Part shown: positions 53,184 to 61,939 of the stretch, piece after piece
Layout: each line of letters begins with the position of its first letter
How positions within the stretch are numbered: the stretch's first letter is position 1
Assembly (NCBI GenBank): GCA_902558225.1
Contig: CACEDG010000001.1
Location: 47,222 to 111,221, forward strand
Origin: an uncultured Pelagibacteraceae bacterium
Lineage (GTDB): Bacteria; Pseudomonadota; Alphaproteobacteria; Pelagibacterales; Pelagibacteraceae
Reading direction: 5' to 3'
DNA: 64,000 bases
The notes under the pieces: model-generated
Told to the model about the DNA's origin: nothing
The model's input: only the letters and a program-made list of their open reading frames with translations
The model's database searches: none
Position numbers and translations under genes: made by a program

Positions 53184-54125
53184 ATGAAAGCAAAAAATGT
53201 TTTAATTTGGGGAGGTTCTGGCCAAATAGGAAGACATCTTATAAGAAAGTTAACAAAAAATCAGTACAGAGTCACCGTAGTTACGCGAAATATTCATCAA
53301 AAGGGCCTATTAATTAAAAGTCAAGGCAATCAGGGCTGGATTAATATTGTAGAGGCAAATATTTTTGATGAAAAAAAAATTAGAGCTCTTTTTAAAGAAG
53401 CAGATATTTGCGTTAATTTGATAGGTATTTTATATGAAAAAAAAGGAAGCTCATTTCAAAATATTCATAGTTTATTTCCATCAATATTATCTAAATTAGC
53501 AAAGGAATATGGTCTAAAAAAATTTGTACATTTATCTGCTCTAGGAATTGATCAAGCAATAGACTCCAAATATGCCACAAGTAAATTAGAGGGTGAGATA
53601 AATATTTTGAAAAATTTTTCAAATGCAACTATCTTAAGACCCTCAATTGTTTATAGTTCATCAGATCAATTTTCATGTAACCTAATGACTTTGCTAAGTA
53701 GATTGCCACTGTTCCCACTTTATTATTCTGGTAAGACAAAATTTATGCCAATTCATTGTTCGGATCTCACTGACATAATTTGTGAGATCATTTTTAAAAA
53801 TCAGAATTTAAATGTAATTGAGTGTGTAGGTCCAGAAACTATGAGTTTTAAAGAAATATTGGAAAAATTGCTCACTTTAATTGATAAAAAAAGATTGTTA
53901 TTACCCTTTCCTTTACCCATAGCTATTTTCACTGCCAAAATTTTTCAATTACTCCCAAACCCTCTTTTAACCCATGATCAGCTTAAATTACTAAAGTATG
54001 ACAACATTGTTTCTGGAAAATATAAAACCAATTTTGATATTGGTGTACCAAGTACAAAATTTTTTGATGAAGAAGTTAAAAAATACTGTCATATGTGGAA
54101 GGATGGTGGTCAATTTTCTAAATAA
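53184..54125 (+). CDS. NAD(P)-binding SDR, complex I NDUFA9-like
   Basis: LIWGGSGQIGRHLIRKL, FVHLSALGID, ATILRPSIVYSSSDQF. Confidence 0.82.
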   Translation: MKAKNVLIWGGSGQIGRHLIRKLTKNQYRVTVVTRNIHQKGLLIKSQGNQGWINIVEANIFDEKKIRALFKEADICVNLIGILYEKKGSSFQNIHSLFPSILSKLAKEYGLKKFVHLSALGIDQAIDSKYATSKLEGEINILKNFSNATILRPSIVYSSSDQFSCNLMTLLSRLPLFPLYYSGKTKFMPIHCSDLTDIICEIIFKNQNLNVIECVGPETMSFKEILEKLLTLIDKKRLLLPFPLPIAIFTAKIFQLLPNPLLTHDQLKLLKYDNIVSGKYKTNFDIGVPSTKFFDEEVKKYCHMWKDGGQFSK

Positions 54126-54159
54126 TAAAAAAAATCTTGTTCAGATTTTATATATATGA

Positions 54160-54711
54160 TTAAGCTGAGCCAATTTTTTTTCCTATAAATTCTGGTACTT
54201 CATCTTTTTCAGTAATTTCGTCTTTTTTAACTTTAGAGTCACGACTTTGATACGAGTATAAAAGATGCAATTTACAATAGCTGAAATCTTTTAATGAAGT
54301 TCTTCCACAAAAATAAAAACCTTTTTCATTGGGATGTCCTATTGGATATTTGCAATCGTTATCTGTTAACTCCTCTAATTGTTTTGGATTTTCAGGCTCA
54401 AAGTCTTTATCAATTAATAATGATTTAAATCTACTCCTTCTTCCTTTTATTAATTTATTATCTTTATTTCCCACTGAATTATTAAAATTTTCATTAGATG
54501 TCACTTTTCGAGCTTTGATTTTTGCTGAGAGATTTAGTCTATGAGCTTTTCCTTTTGTTTGCGCTATGCCCCTCTAAAGTTAGAGGGGCAAAATGCGCCC
54601 AATGACGGCATTACGCGAGATGCCGCCAATAATCTCCGCTATTTGAGAGGCTGTGTTTCCTTTGCCCCATAATTCTTTTAATTTTGCAACTTTTTCTTCA
54701 GTCCAACTCAT
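54160..54711 (-). CDS. gcrA: GcrA-family cell-cycle regulator, interrupted by a 48-nt hairpin element (fragments 54711..54598 and 54549..54160)
   Basis: N-part MSWTEEKVAKLKELWGKGNTASQIAEIIGGISRNAVIG; C-part KAHRLNLSAKIKARKV...KYPIGHPNEKGFYFCGR; joined length 167 aa. Confidence 0.9.
54550..54600 (-). other. Bypass-like or intervening hairpin element in gcrA, including flanking GGG and GGA codons
   Basis: Minus strand: ATT GGG CGCATTTTGCCCCTCTAACTTTAGAGGGGCATAGCGCAAACAAAA GGA AAA GCT; stem TGCCCCTCTA/TAGAGGGGCA with GCGC/GCGC outer pairing; in-frame TAA. Confidence 0.85.
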
Positions 54712-54763
54712 TTTAATTCTATATAATGTGTTATAAATAATTTTTAACACAATATAATGATAA

Positions 54764-54886
54764 ATGTTTTATATAAACAAGTGGTTATTTGGAGTTATCA
54801 ACATCAATTTAGTAGAAAGTATTGCAGAGATGTTCAATCCTGACTTGTATAAAATATTTTTATTTATACAAGGTTTTAAAGAATAA
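54764..54886 (+). CDS. Possible short ORF upstream of argD (40 aa)
   Basis: Read by eye: MFYINKWLFGVININLVESIAEMFNPDLYKIFLFIQGFKE; low certainty. Confidence 0.3.
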   Translation: MFYINKWLFGVININLVESIAEMFNPDLYKIFLFIQGFKE

Positions 54887-54891
54887 AAAAT

Positions 54892-56058
54892 ATGAGCTAT
54901 TTAGCAAAAAATTATAACAGAAAAAAAATTTCCTTTGTAAGAGGTAAGGGGTCATATCTTTATTCAACTGATGGAAAAAAATATCTCGACCTCGTCGCTG
55001 GTATAGCCGTTTGCTCCTTGGGTCATGCTCATCCAAAATTGATTCAAACAATTAAGGATCAATCAAAGAAATTATGGCATGTTTCAAATGCTTTTCAAAT
55101 CCCAGAGGGAGAAAAATTAGCTAAAAAGTTATGCCAAAAAACATTTGCAGATTATGTAATGTATGTTAACTCAGGAGCGGAAGCCACTGAGGCCGCCATT
55201 AAGGTCGCTAGAAGATATTTTTACTCAATAGGGAAACCTCAAAAGAATAGAATTCTTTGTGTAAAAAATTCGTTTCATGGAAGAACCATTGCTGCAATTT
55301 TTGCGAGTGGATCAAAAAAAATGACAGAGGGTTTTGGACCTAAAGTTCCTGGATTTGACCATTTTTCATTCGGAGACCATAAATCTTTAAAAAGAAAAAT
55401 TACTAAAAACACAGCAGCCATAATGGTTGAACCAATCATGGGGGAAGGTGGCATTAACGTGATACCTGACTTTTGCTTAAGAGAATTAAGAAAATTATGT
55501 AACAAGAAAAAAATATTACTTATTTTAGATGAAGTGCAATGTGGAATTTCTCGATCAGGTGATTTTTTCGCGTTTGAGCAATCAAAAGTAAAACCTGATA
55601 TAGTTCCAATTGCTAAAGGTATTGGAGGTGGATTTCCAATTGGAGCAGTTCTTATGAACAAAAAAGTTGCTGCAGCCATGACACCGGGCACACATGGCTC
55701 CACTTTTGGAGGAAACCCTTTGGCAATGGCAATTGGAAACACTGTAATGGATATAGTTTCTACTAAGCAATTTTTAAATAATGTAAAAAAATCTTCTAAA
55801 TATTTTTTTTCTAATTTGCATAAACTAAAAGATAAATACCCTAAAATTATTAAAGAAATAAGAGGAAGAGGATTATTAATTGGAATTCAACTTTATAAAG
55901 ATCAATCTAATTTTATCAAAAAATTGATGGATAATAAATTATTAACAATAAGAGCGGCTGATCAAGTTGTACGTATTTTACCTCCACTAAATGTTAAAAA
56001 AAAAGAAATAGATCAAGCACTTAAGATTATCAATAAAGTTTGTGCAGAACTTAAATAG
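54892..56058 (+). CDS. argD: Acetylornithine aminotransferase
   Basis: VNSGAEATEAAIKVARRY, LILDEVQCGISRSGDFFAFE, GTHGSTFGGNPLAMAI. Confidence 0.95.
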   Translation: MSYLAKNYNRKKISFVRGKGSYLYSTDGKKYLDLVAGIAVCSLGHAHPKLIQTIKDQSKKLWHVSNAFQIPEGEKLAKKLCQKTFADYVMYVNSGAEATEAAIKVARRYFYSIGKPQKNRILCVKNSFHGRTIAAIFASGSKKMTEGFGPKVPGFDHFSFGDHKSLKRKITKNTAAIMVEPIMGEGGINVIPDFCLRELRKLCNKKKILLILDEVQCGISRSGDFFAFEQSKVKPDIVPIAKGIGGGFPIGAVLMNKKVAAAMTPGTHGSTFGGNPLAMAIGNTVMDIVSTKQFLNNVKKSSKYFFSNLHKLKDKYPKIIKEIRGRGLLIGIQLYKDQSNFIKKLMDNKLLTIRAADQVVRILPPLNVKKKEIDQALKIINKVCAELK

Positions 56059-56986
56059 AATGAGACATTTTATTAATTTAAAAGATATTCCAGCAAAAGA
56101 TCTTAGAAGAATTTTAATTGACGCAAAAAAAAGAAAAAAAGCAAGAAAGAAACTTAATAATCTTGACCCTGATAAAGGTTCACCTTTAAAAGGAAAATTA
56201 TTGATACAAATGTTTGAAAAATCGAGTTTAAGAACTCGATTATCCTTTTTTTTAGCTATCTCTCAACTCTCAGGAAGAACTTTAACATTGAGACCAGATG
56301 AACTGCATTTATCTAAAGGAGGTGAAAGTATTGAAGATACCGCTAAAATATTGTCAAGTTTTGGTGATGCTTTCATGTTAAGAACCGATAATGATAAAAA
56401 GTTGGAGGAATTTAAAAAACACTTAACAATTCCAATTATTAATGGATTAAGTCCGTCCTCTCACCCAACACAAATCTTATCAGATGTATTTACAGTTGAG
56501 GAAATTAAAAAAAAACCAATATCTAAATTAAATATTAGTTGGATTGGAGACTCAAATAATGTTTTAAATTCTTTAATTGCTGCCTCAATTAAATTCTCTT
56601 TTGAATTAAAAGTTGGTTGTCCAAAAAAATATCAACCTAATAAAAGCACAATGAATTACATCAAAAAAAATAAAAATAAAATAACGATTTATAATGATCC
56701 AAAAAAAGCAGTTGAAGGAGCTGATGTAATTTTTTCAGACAAAGTAATATCAATGAATGATAAAGTTAATAAAAAAAGAAAATTAAGAGATTTTAAAAAC
56801 TTTAAGATTAGTAAAAATCTTCTGAAAAAATGTCCAAGAGCTATATTTTTGCACTGTCTTCCCAGAGGCAGTGAGGTTGATGAAAATGTTTTTAAGAGCA
56901 AACAGTCAAGAGTTTGGTTACAGGCTCTAAATAGAATTCACGTACAAAAATCAATACTACTTTATTGTCTTGGAAAATTAAGGTAA
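56042..56986 (+). CDS. argF: Ornithine carbamoyltransferase (start probably 56060, MRHFINLKD)
   Basis: MFEKSSLRTRLSF, NGLSPSSHPTQILSDVFT, FLHCLPRGSEVDENVF. Confidence 0.94.
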   Translation: MQNLNRMRHFINLKDIPAKDLRRILIDAKKRKKARKKLNNLDPDKGSPLKGKLLIQMFEKSSLRTRLSFFLAISQLSGRTLTLRPDELHLSKGGESIEDTAKILSSFGDAFMLRTDNDKKLEEFKKHLTIPIINGLSPSSHPTQILSDVFTVEEIKKKPISKLNISWIGDSNNVLNSLIAASIKFSFELKVGCPKKYQPNKSTMNYIKKNKNKITIYNDPKKAVEGADVIFSDKVISMNDKVNKKRKLRDFKNFKISKNLLKKCPRAIFLHCLPRGSEVDENVFKSKQSRVWLQALNRIHVQKSILLYCLGKLR

Positions 56987-57589
56987 AGGTAGCGGGTTAT
57001 CAGAGTTCTGGTTTAAGTATAAAATAACAGATGCTCTGTCTCTCTCTTTTCTTAAACCTGCGAATGACATTTTTGTGCCTTTAATCCATTTTGCTGGTTT
57101 TATTAAATAGCCATTTAATTCTTCAAAAGTCCATTCTTTTTCGTAAGCTGAGAGAGCTTTTGAATATTTATAATCATCTATAGCACCAACTTTTCTTCCT
57201 ACCACATTATAAAGTGCTGGACCGATATTATTCTTTCCACCTTTTACGATTGAGTGACAAGCAGCACATTTCTTAAAAACTTTCTCACCATGAGCAAGAT
57301 CTCCTAAAGCCATTAACGAGGAAATATCAATTTTATCCTCTGTTGTCTCTGAACTAGATTTTGTGCTTGTATTTACAGCACTATCTACTTCAACTGCATA
57401 ACCAGGTGCTTTAGGCTTTTCAACATAAAATATGATGTCAGAAAGCTTTCCAATACCAATTATAAGAAGTGCCACCATTAAAATAGCAGCAACTATTTTG
57501 TTTATTTCGAAAGAATCCATATTTATAAAAAATTTATTTGAACGTATAACACTATAAATTTGAAATTGCTCATATATTTTGATGTACAA
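56978..57589 (-). CDS. Membrane-anchored class I cytochrome c
   Basis: GEKVFKKCAACHSIVKGGKNNIGPALYNVVGRK, GTKMSFAGL. Confidence 0.92.
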   Translation of the reverse strand: MYIKIYEQFQIYSVIRSNKFFINMDSFEINKIVAAILMVALLIIGIGKLSDIIFYVEKPKAPGYAVEVDSAVNTSTKSSSETTEDKIDISSLMALGDLAHGEKVFKKCAACHSIVKGGKNNIGPALYNVVGRKVGAIDDYKYSKALSAYEKEWTFEELNGYLIKPAKWIKGTKMSFAGLRKERDRASVILYLNQNSDNPLPLP

Positions 57590-57630
57590 TTTTGCCTCTG
57601 TTTATATTGTGATCATAGTAAAAAAAAATA

Positions 57631-58365
57631 ATGAAAACTTTGGTAATAATTCCTTCTAGATTGTCTGCCCAGAGATTGCCCGGTAAACCCTTAATCAAAA
57701 TTAAAGGATTATCAATTATTTCACACGTTTTTAAAAAGGCAGAGGAAGCAAATATTGGAGAGGTAATAGTTGCAGCAGAAGATCAAGAGATAGTAGATGA
57801 TGTTAAACAAAATGGTGGACAGGCAATTTTAACAAAAAATGACCATAAAACTGGTACTGACAGGATTTATGAGGTGTTTCAAAAAACCAATTCCTCAAAT
57901 ATTGATTTAGTAATGAATCTTCAAGGTGATGAACCCTTAATGAGTATAGATGATATTAGAAACTTGAATAATAAGATGATTGAAAGTTCCTCAAAATTAG
58001 GAACTTTAGCTTCTAAAATTCAAAACAAAACTGTTTTGCAAAACTCTAATGTAGTAAAGGTTTTGACTAAAGAAAATTTGAATGAAGCAAATTTTCCAGA
58101 AGCATTAAATTTTATGAGAAATATTACTGAAGAAAAAAAAAATATTTATCATCATTTAGGCATATATTCTTATAACAAAGATACTCTTGAGAAATTTGTT
58201 TCTTTAAATCAATCTACTAATGAGATCAAAAATAAGCTTGAGCAACTTAGAGCGTTAGATAATAATATAAAAATTAATGTTGCTTTTGCAAAGTTTGCCC
58301 CTATAGGTGTAGATACAAAAGAGGATTTGGAAGAAGTAAAAAAAATAATGGAATATAAGTCTTAA
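57631..58365 (+). CDS. kdsB: 3-deoxy-manno-octulosonate cytidylyltransferase
   Basis: VIIPSRLSAQRLPGKPL, DHKTGTDRIYEV, NLQGDEPL. Confidence 0.94.
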   Translation: MKTLVIIPSRLSAQRLPGKPLIKIKGLSIISHVFKKAEEANIGEVIVAAEDQEIVDDVKQNGGQAILTKNDHKTGTDRIYEVFQKTNSSNIDLVMNLQGDEPLMSIDDIRNLNNKMIESSSKLGTLASKIQNKTVLQNSNVVKVLTKENLNEANFPEALNFMRNITEEKKNIYHHLGIYSYNKDTLEKFVSLNQSTNEIKNKLEQLRALDNNIKINVAFAKFAPIGVDTKEDLEEVKKIMEYKS

Positions 58366-59195
58366 TGAGTAAAATTTATTTTCAAGGTACATTTGGAGCC
58401 TATTCACATTTAGCAGCATTATCAATTTTTAAAAATGCTGAAATTATTCCATGTAAAACTTTTGATGAATGTTTTTTAAAAGCTTCAAATGATGATAATT
58501 CAAAAATCATTATTCCAGAGTCAAATAGAATTACGGGTAATATAGGAATTGAATATTTAATCTTTAAATATAGACTAAATATTTATTCTGAATATTTTCA
58601 AAAAATTGAACATAATTTATTAGGTTTACCCGGAACAAAAATTTCAGACATAAAGCATGTTTACTCCCATGGACAAGCACTTTCTCAATGTTCTAAATTT
58701 ATTAAATCAAATAGCTTAATTGAACACGTGAGAGCTGATACAGCTGGTTCAGCAGAGATGGTCTCAAAAGAAAAAGATAAATCAAAAGCCGCAATAGCAT
58801 CATCATTAAGTGCTAAGACTTATAATTTAGAAATAATAAAAAAAAATGTTGAAAATGAGAAAGGTAATCTCACAAGGTTTTTAGTTATGGGAAAGAAAAT
58901 TTCTCAACCAGAATTTATCAATAAAAAATATGTCACATCTTTTTTATTCAAATTAAAAAATAAAAAAGCCGCTTTATATTCTGCTCTAGGGGGTTTTGCT
59001 ATTAACGGAGTTAATTTAACAAAATTGCAAAGTTATCCAGAAAAAAATACATTCGATTCTTTCTTTTTTCTGTGTGATTTAGATGGACATATTGAGGATA
59101 CAAAAGTTCAAAAATCTTTAGAGGAATTAGGTCTGCATTGTCAAGATTTTCACGTTCTAGGTGTTTTTGAAGCCGACAAGCATAGAGAAAAATAA
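58365..59195 (+). CDS. pheA: Prephenate dehydratase
   Basis: FQGTFGAYSHLAAL, ADTAGSAEMV, LTKLQSYPEKNTFDSFFFLCDLDGH. Confidence 0.93.
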   Translation: MSKIYFQGTFGAYSHLAALSIFKNAEIIPCKTFDECFLKASNDDNSKIIIPESNRITGNIGIEYLIFKYRLNIYSEYFQKIEHNLLGLPGTKISDIKHVYSHGQALSQCSKFIKSNSLIEHVRADTAGSAEMVSKEKDKSKAAIASSLSAKTYNLEIIKKNVENEKGNLTRFLVMGKKISQPEFINKKYVTSFLFKLKNKKAALYSALGGFAINGVNLTKLQSYPEKNTFDSFFFLCDLDGHIEDTKVQKSLEELGLHCQDFHVLGVFEADKHREK

Positions 59196-59245
59196 TTGAT
59201 AAACTTTTCTTGTGGAATAGAAATTTTTACTGCTATAATAGTTAC

Positions 59246-59329
59246 GGAGGCTAGAGGTGGGTGCTGCTTTAACCCGATCAGATCTTAACGGAAGCAGTCG
59301 TAGAGACAGTTATTCAGGTTCTAGTCTCC
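59246..59329 (+). ncRNA. ffs: Bacterial small (4.5S) SRP RNA
   Basis: Conserved SRP apical core GATCAGATCTTAACGGAAGCAGTCG; closing stem GGAGgCTAGA/TCTAGtCTCC; directly upstream of dnaX. Confidence 0.88.
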
Positions 59330-59339
59330 TGTAAATTGT

Positions 59340-61007
59340 ATGAATAATAATAAAAAAGTATTAGCTTTAAAATATAGACCTCAAAATTTTGAAGATCTTA
59401 TAGGTCAAGAAATTGTGGCTGAAACTATTAAGAACTCAATTAAATCTAATAAAATTCCTAACGCCTACTTGTTTACTGGGATAAGAGGAGTTGGAAAAAC
59501 TACAATTGCTAGAATAGTAGCTAAATCTCTTAATTGTTTAAACGGTTTTGAAAACAATTGTAAAGCTAGGTGCGAAAATTGTGATGCCATCACAAACTCA
59601 AGCCATATTGATGTTTTGGAGATGGACGCGGCTAGTAAAACAAGTATTGATGACGTAAGGGAATTGATTGAATTTTCAAGATATGGACCAACTTCATCTA
59701 AATATAAGATATTTATAATAGATGAGGTGCATATGTTAAGCAAACAAGCCTTTAATGGCTTATTAAAAACATTGGAAGAGCCTCCGGAATACTTAAAATT
59801 TATTTTTGCTACAACAGAAATTAAGAAAATTCCGATTACAGTAGTATCGAGATGTCAGCGATTTGACTTATCAAGAGTCAAATCATTTGAACTTTTTCAA
59901 TTTATAAAAAAAATTAAAGACAAAGAGATGGGTAAAATAAATGATGATGCATTGAAATTAATCGTTAAATTATCTGAAGGCTCTGTAAGAGATGCCCTAT
60001 CGTTATTGGATAGAGCTTTATTAAGTTTAGATAAAGATACTGAAATGGATCTAAAAAAAGCTCAAAAAATTTTCGGGTATTTTGAAAAGTCACAATTAAT
60101 AGATCTCTTTGAACTAATATTGAAAGGAGAAGAAGATAAGGTTGTGCAAATTTATAGAAAAATTTATGACCAAGGTGTTGAACCCAAGGTTTTCATAAAT
60201 GATTTTTTAGAAATTATTTATTATTTCAAAAATATTAAATCGCTAACTTTAGAAAGCACAAATTTTTCACTTAATAGTGATGAGTTTAATAGAATACAAG
60301 AAATATCAACTAGCGTTGATAATAAAAGTTTAATATTGATTTGGCAATTCACCATAAAAACTTTAGAGGAAATAGATATTGTTTCTAATCAAAATTTATC
60401 AATTGAGATGTTCTTAATAAGATTAATGTATTTAAGAAGTGTTAATGAAAATGATTATTTCCCTAATAAAGAAATATCAAAAGAAATTGAAGAGAAGAAT
60501 CAACAAAAAGATGAAAAAAAAATAAAATTCCATAATAACGAAAGTAATGATTTAGTAAATCAAATTAAAAGTGTCACTCAGGAAAAGAATACTAATCCAA
60601 TTAGAGAGGCAGAAATAAAAACGGAAAAAAAGGACTCGATTATCTCTTTTGATCAACTGATAAAAATATGTAGTGAAAAAAAAGAGGTGAAGTTAAAATA
60701 TGAATTAGAAAAAAACGTAAATTTGGTTGGTTTCTATAAGAATAGAATGGATATATCTTTCAATGATAATTTGGATAAAAATTTTGTAAAAGATTTGTCA
60801 CTCAAGTTATTTGAATGGACAGGCGAAAGATGGATAATTTCTTTTAGTAAAAATAAAGGTGAATTATCGGTAAAAGAAAAAAAACAAAAAAAGAAATTTG
60901 AATTAATTGATAATGCAAAAAAAACAAAATTATATGAAGAAGTTTTAAAAAATTTCCCTGATGCAAAACTAAAAGATGTTATTACAAATGAGGAGGAGAA
61001 TTATTAA
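59340..61007 (+). CDS. dnaX: DNA polymerase III subunit tau/gamma
   Basis: LALKYRPQNFEDLIGQE, GIRGVGKTTIARI, IIDEVHMLSKQAFNGLLKTLEEPP. Confidence 0.96.
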   Translation: MNNNKKVLALKYRPQNFEDLIGQEIVAETIKNSIKSNKIPNAYLFTGIRGVGKTTIARIVAKSLNCLNGFENNCKARCENCDAITNSSHIDVLEMDAASKTSIDDVRELIEFSRYGPTSSKYKIFIIDEVHMLSKQAFNGLLKTLEEPPEYLKFIFATTEIKKIPITVVSRCQRFDLSRVKSFELFQFIKKIKDKEMGKINDDALKLIVKLSEGSVRDALSLLDRALLSLDKDTEMDLKKAQKIFGYFEKSQLIDLFELILKGEEDKVVQIYRKIYDQGVEPKVFINDFLEIIYYFKNIKSLTLESTNFSLNSDEFNRIQEISTSVDNKSLILIWQFTIKTLEEIDIVSNQNLSIEMFLIRLMYLRSVNENDYFPNKEISKEIEEKNQQKDEKKIKFHNNESNDLVNQIKSVTQEKNTNPIREAEIKTEKKDSIISFDQLIKICSEKKEVKLKYELEKNVNLVGFYKNRMDISFNDNLDKNFVKDLSLKLFEWTGERWIISFSKNKGELSVKEKKQKKKFELIDNAKKTKLYEEVLKNFPDAKLKDVITNEEENY

Positions 61008-61327
61008 TGACTGATTTTAATAAAATTTTGACTAAAGCAAAAGAACTTGAAGCAAAAATGAAGGAGAGCCAAGAGAATATAAAAAAATTAAGAGTGGAAG
61101 GTGTATCAGGAGCAAATTCGGTGAAAGTTATTTTAGATGGTGAGGGTATTGTGCAAAAAATAGAAATTTCAGATGAAATTTTAAAAGAAAATAAATCCAT
61201 TTTAGAAGATTTAATTATTGCTGCATTAAATCAAGCAAAAACTAAATTGAGGGATAAAACAACAGAAGAAATTTCTAAAACAGCTGGGGGATTTGGAATT
61301 CCCGGCGGCTTTAAGTGGCCACTATAA
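61007..61327 (+). CDS. YbaB/EbfC family nucleoid-associated protein
   Basis: Between dnaX and recR; KILTKAKELEAKMKESQENIKKL, GGFGIPGGFKWPL. Confidence 0.9.
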   Translation: MTDFNKILTKAKELEAKMKESQENIKKLRVEGVSGANSVKVILDGEGIVQKIEISDEILKENKSILEDLIIAALNQAKTKLRDKTTEEISKTAGGFGIPGGFKWPL

Positions 61328-61939
61328 ATGCAGAATATTAGTGAAATTGATGATTTAATAAAACTGATTTCAAAACTTCCTGGATTAGGTCCAAAATCTG
61401 CAAAGAGAATTGTTTTAAAATTAATTAACAATAAAGCAGAGCTTGTAAAACCTTTAGCTAACACTTTAGCTCAAGTTTACAAAAGTGTTACGAGGTGCAA
61501 ATCTTGTGGTTCATTAAAATCAAATGTAAGTGGATGTAATAATTGTGAAAATGTAAAAGAAAAATTTGATAAGATTTGTGTTGTTGAGGATATAGCTGAT
61601 CAATGGTCTATTGAAAATTCTAACATTTTTAAAGGTTACTTTCATATTTTGGGGGGCACAATATCTTCTATTGGTCAAAAAAGAGAAGATCTATTAATTA
61701 ATTCTTTAGTAGAAAGAGTAAAAAAAGACGAAATTTCAGAGGTAATATTAGCAACTAGTGCAACTGTTGAAGGTCAGACAACTGCTTATTATATTCAGGA
61801 TAGTTTAAAGTTTTTAGACGTTAAAATAACTAAATTAGCCCAAGGATTACCAGTTGGTGGCGAAATTGAAACTTTGGATGATGGTACTTTGTTTTCTGCT
61901 TTTAAAAATAGATCAGAATTAAATTCTAATTCAGGCTAG
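61328..61939 (+). CDS. recR: Recombination protein RecR
   Basis: [34 protein letters not shown] zinc motif, [10 protein letters not shown]. Confidence 0.95.
   Translation: MQNISEIDDLIKLISKLPGLGPKSAKRIVLKLINNKAELVKPLANTLAQVYKSVTRCKSCGSLKSNVSGCNNCENVKEKFDKICVVEDIADQWSIENSNIFKGYFHILGGTISSIGQKREDLLINSLVERVKKDEISEVILATSATVEGQTTAYYIQDSLKFLDVKITKLAQGLPVGGEIETLDDGTLFSAFKNRSELNSNSG

Noticed and set aside
54550-54600. Element hairpins as rho-independent terminators
   Set aside because: They lie inside coding sequences, lack a U-rich tail directly after the stem, and coding conservation continues downstream.
61648-61662. GGGGGG run in recR
   Set aside because: Encodes conserved HILGGTISS with no hairpin and no break in the frame.
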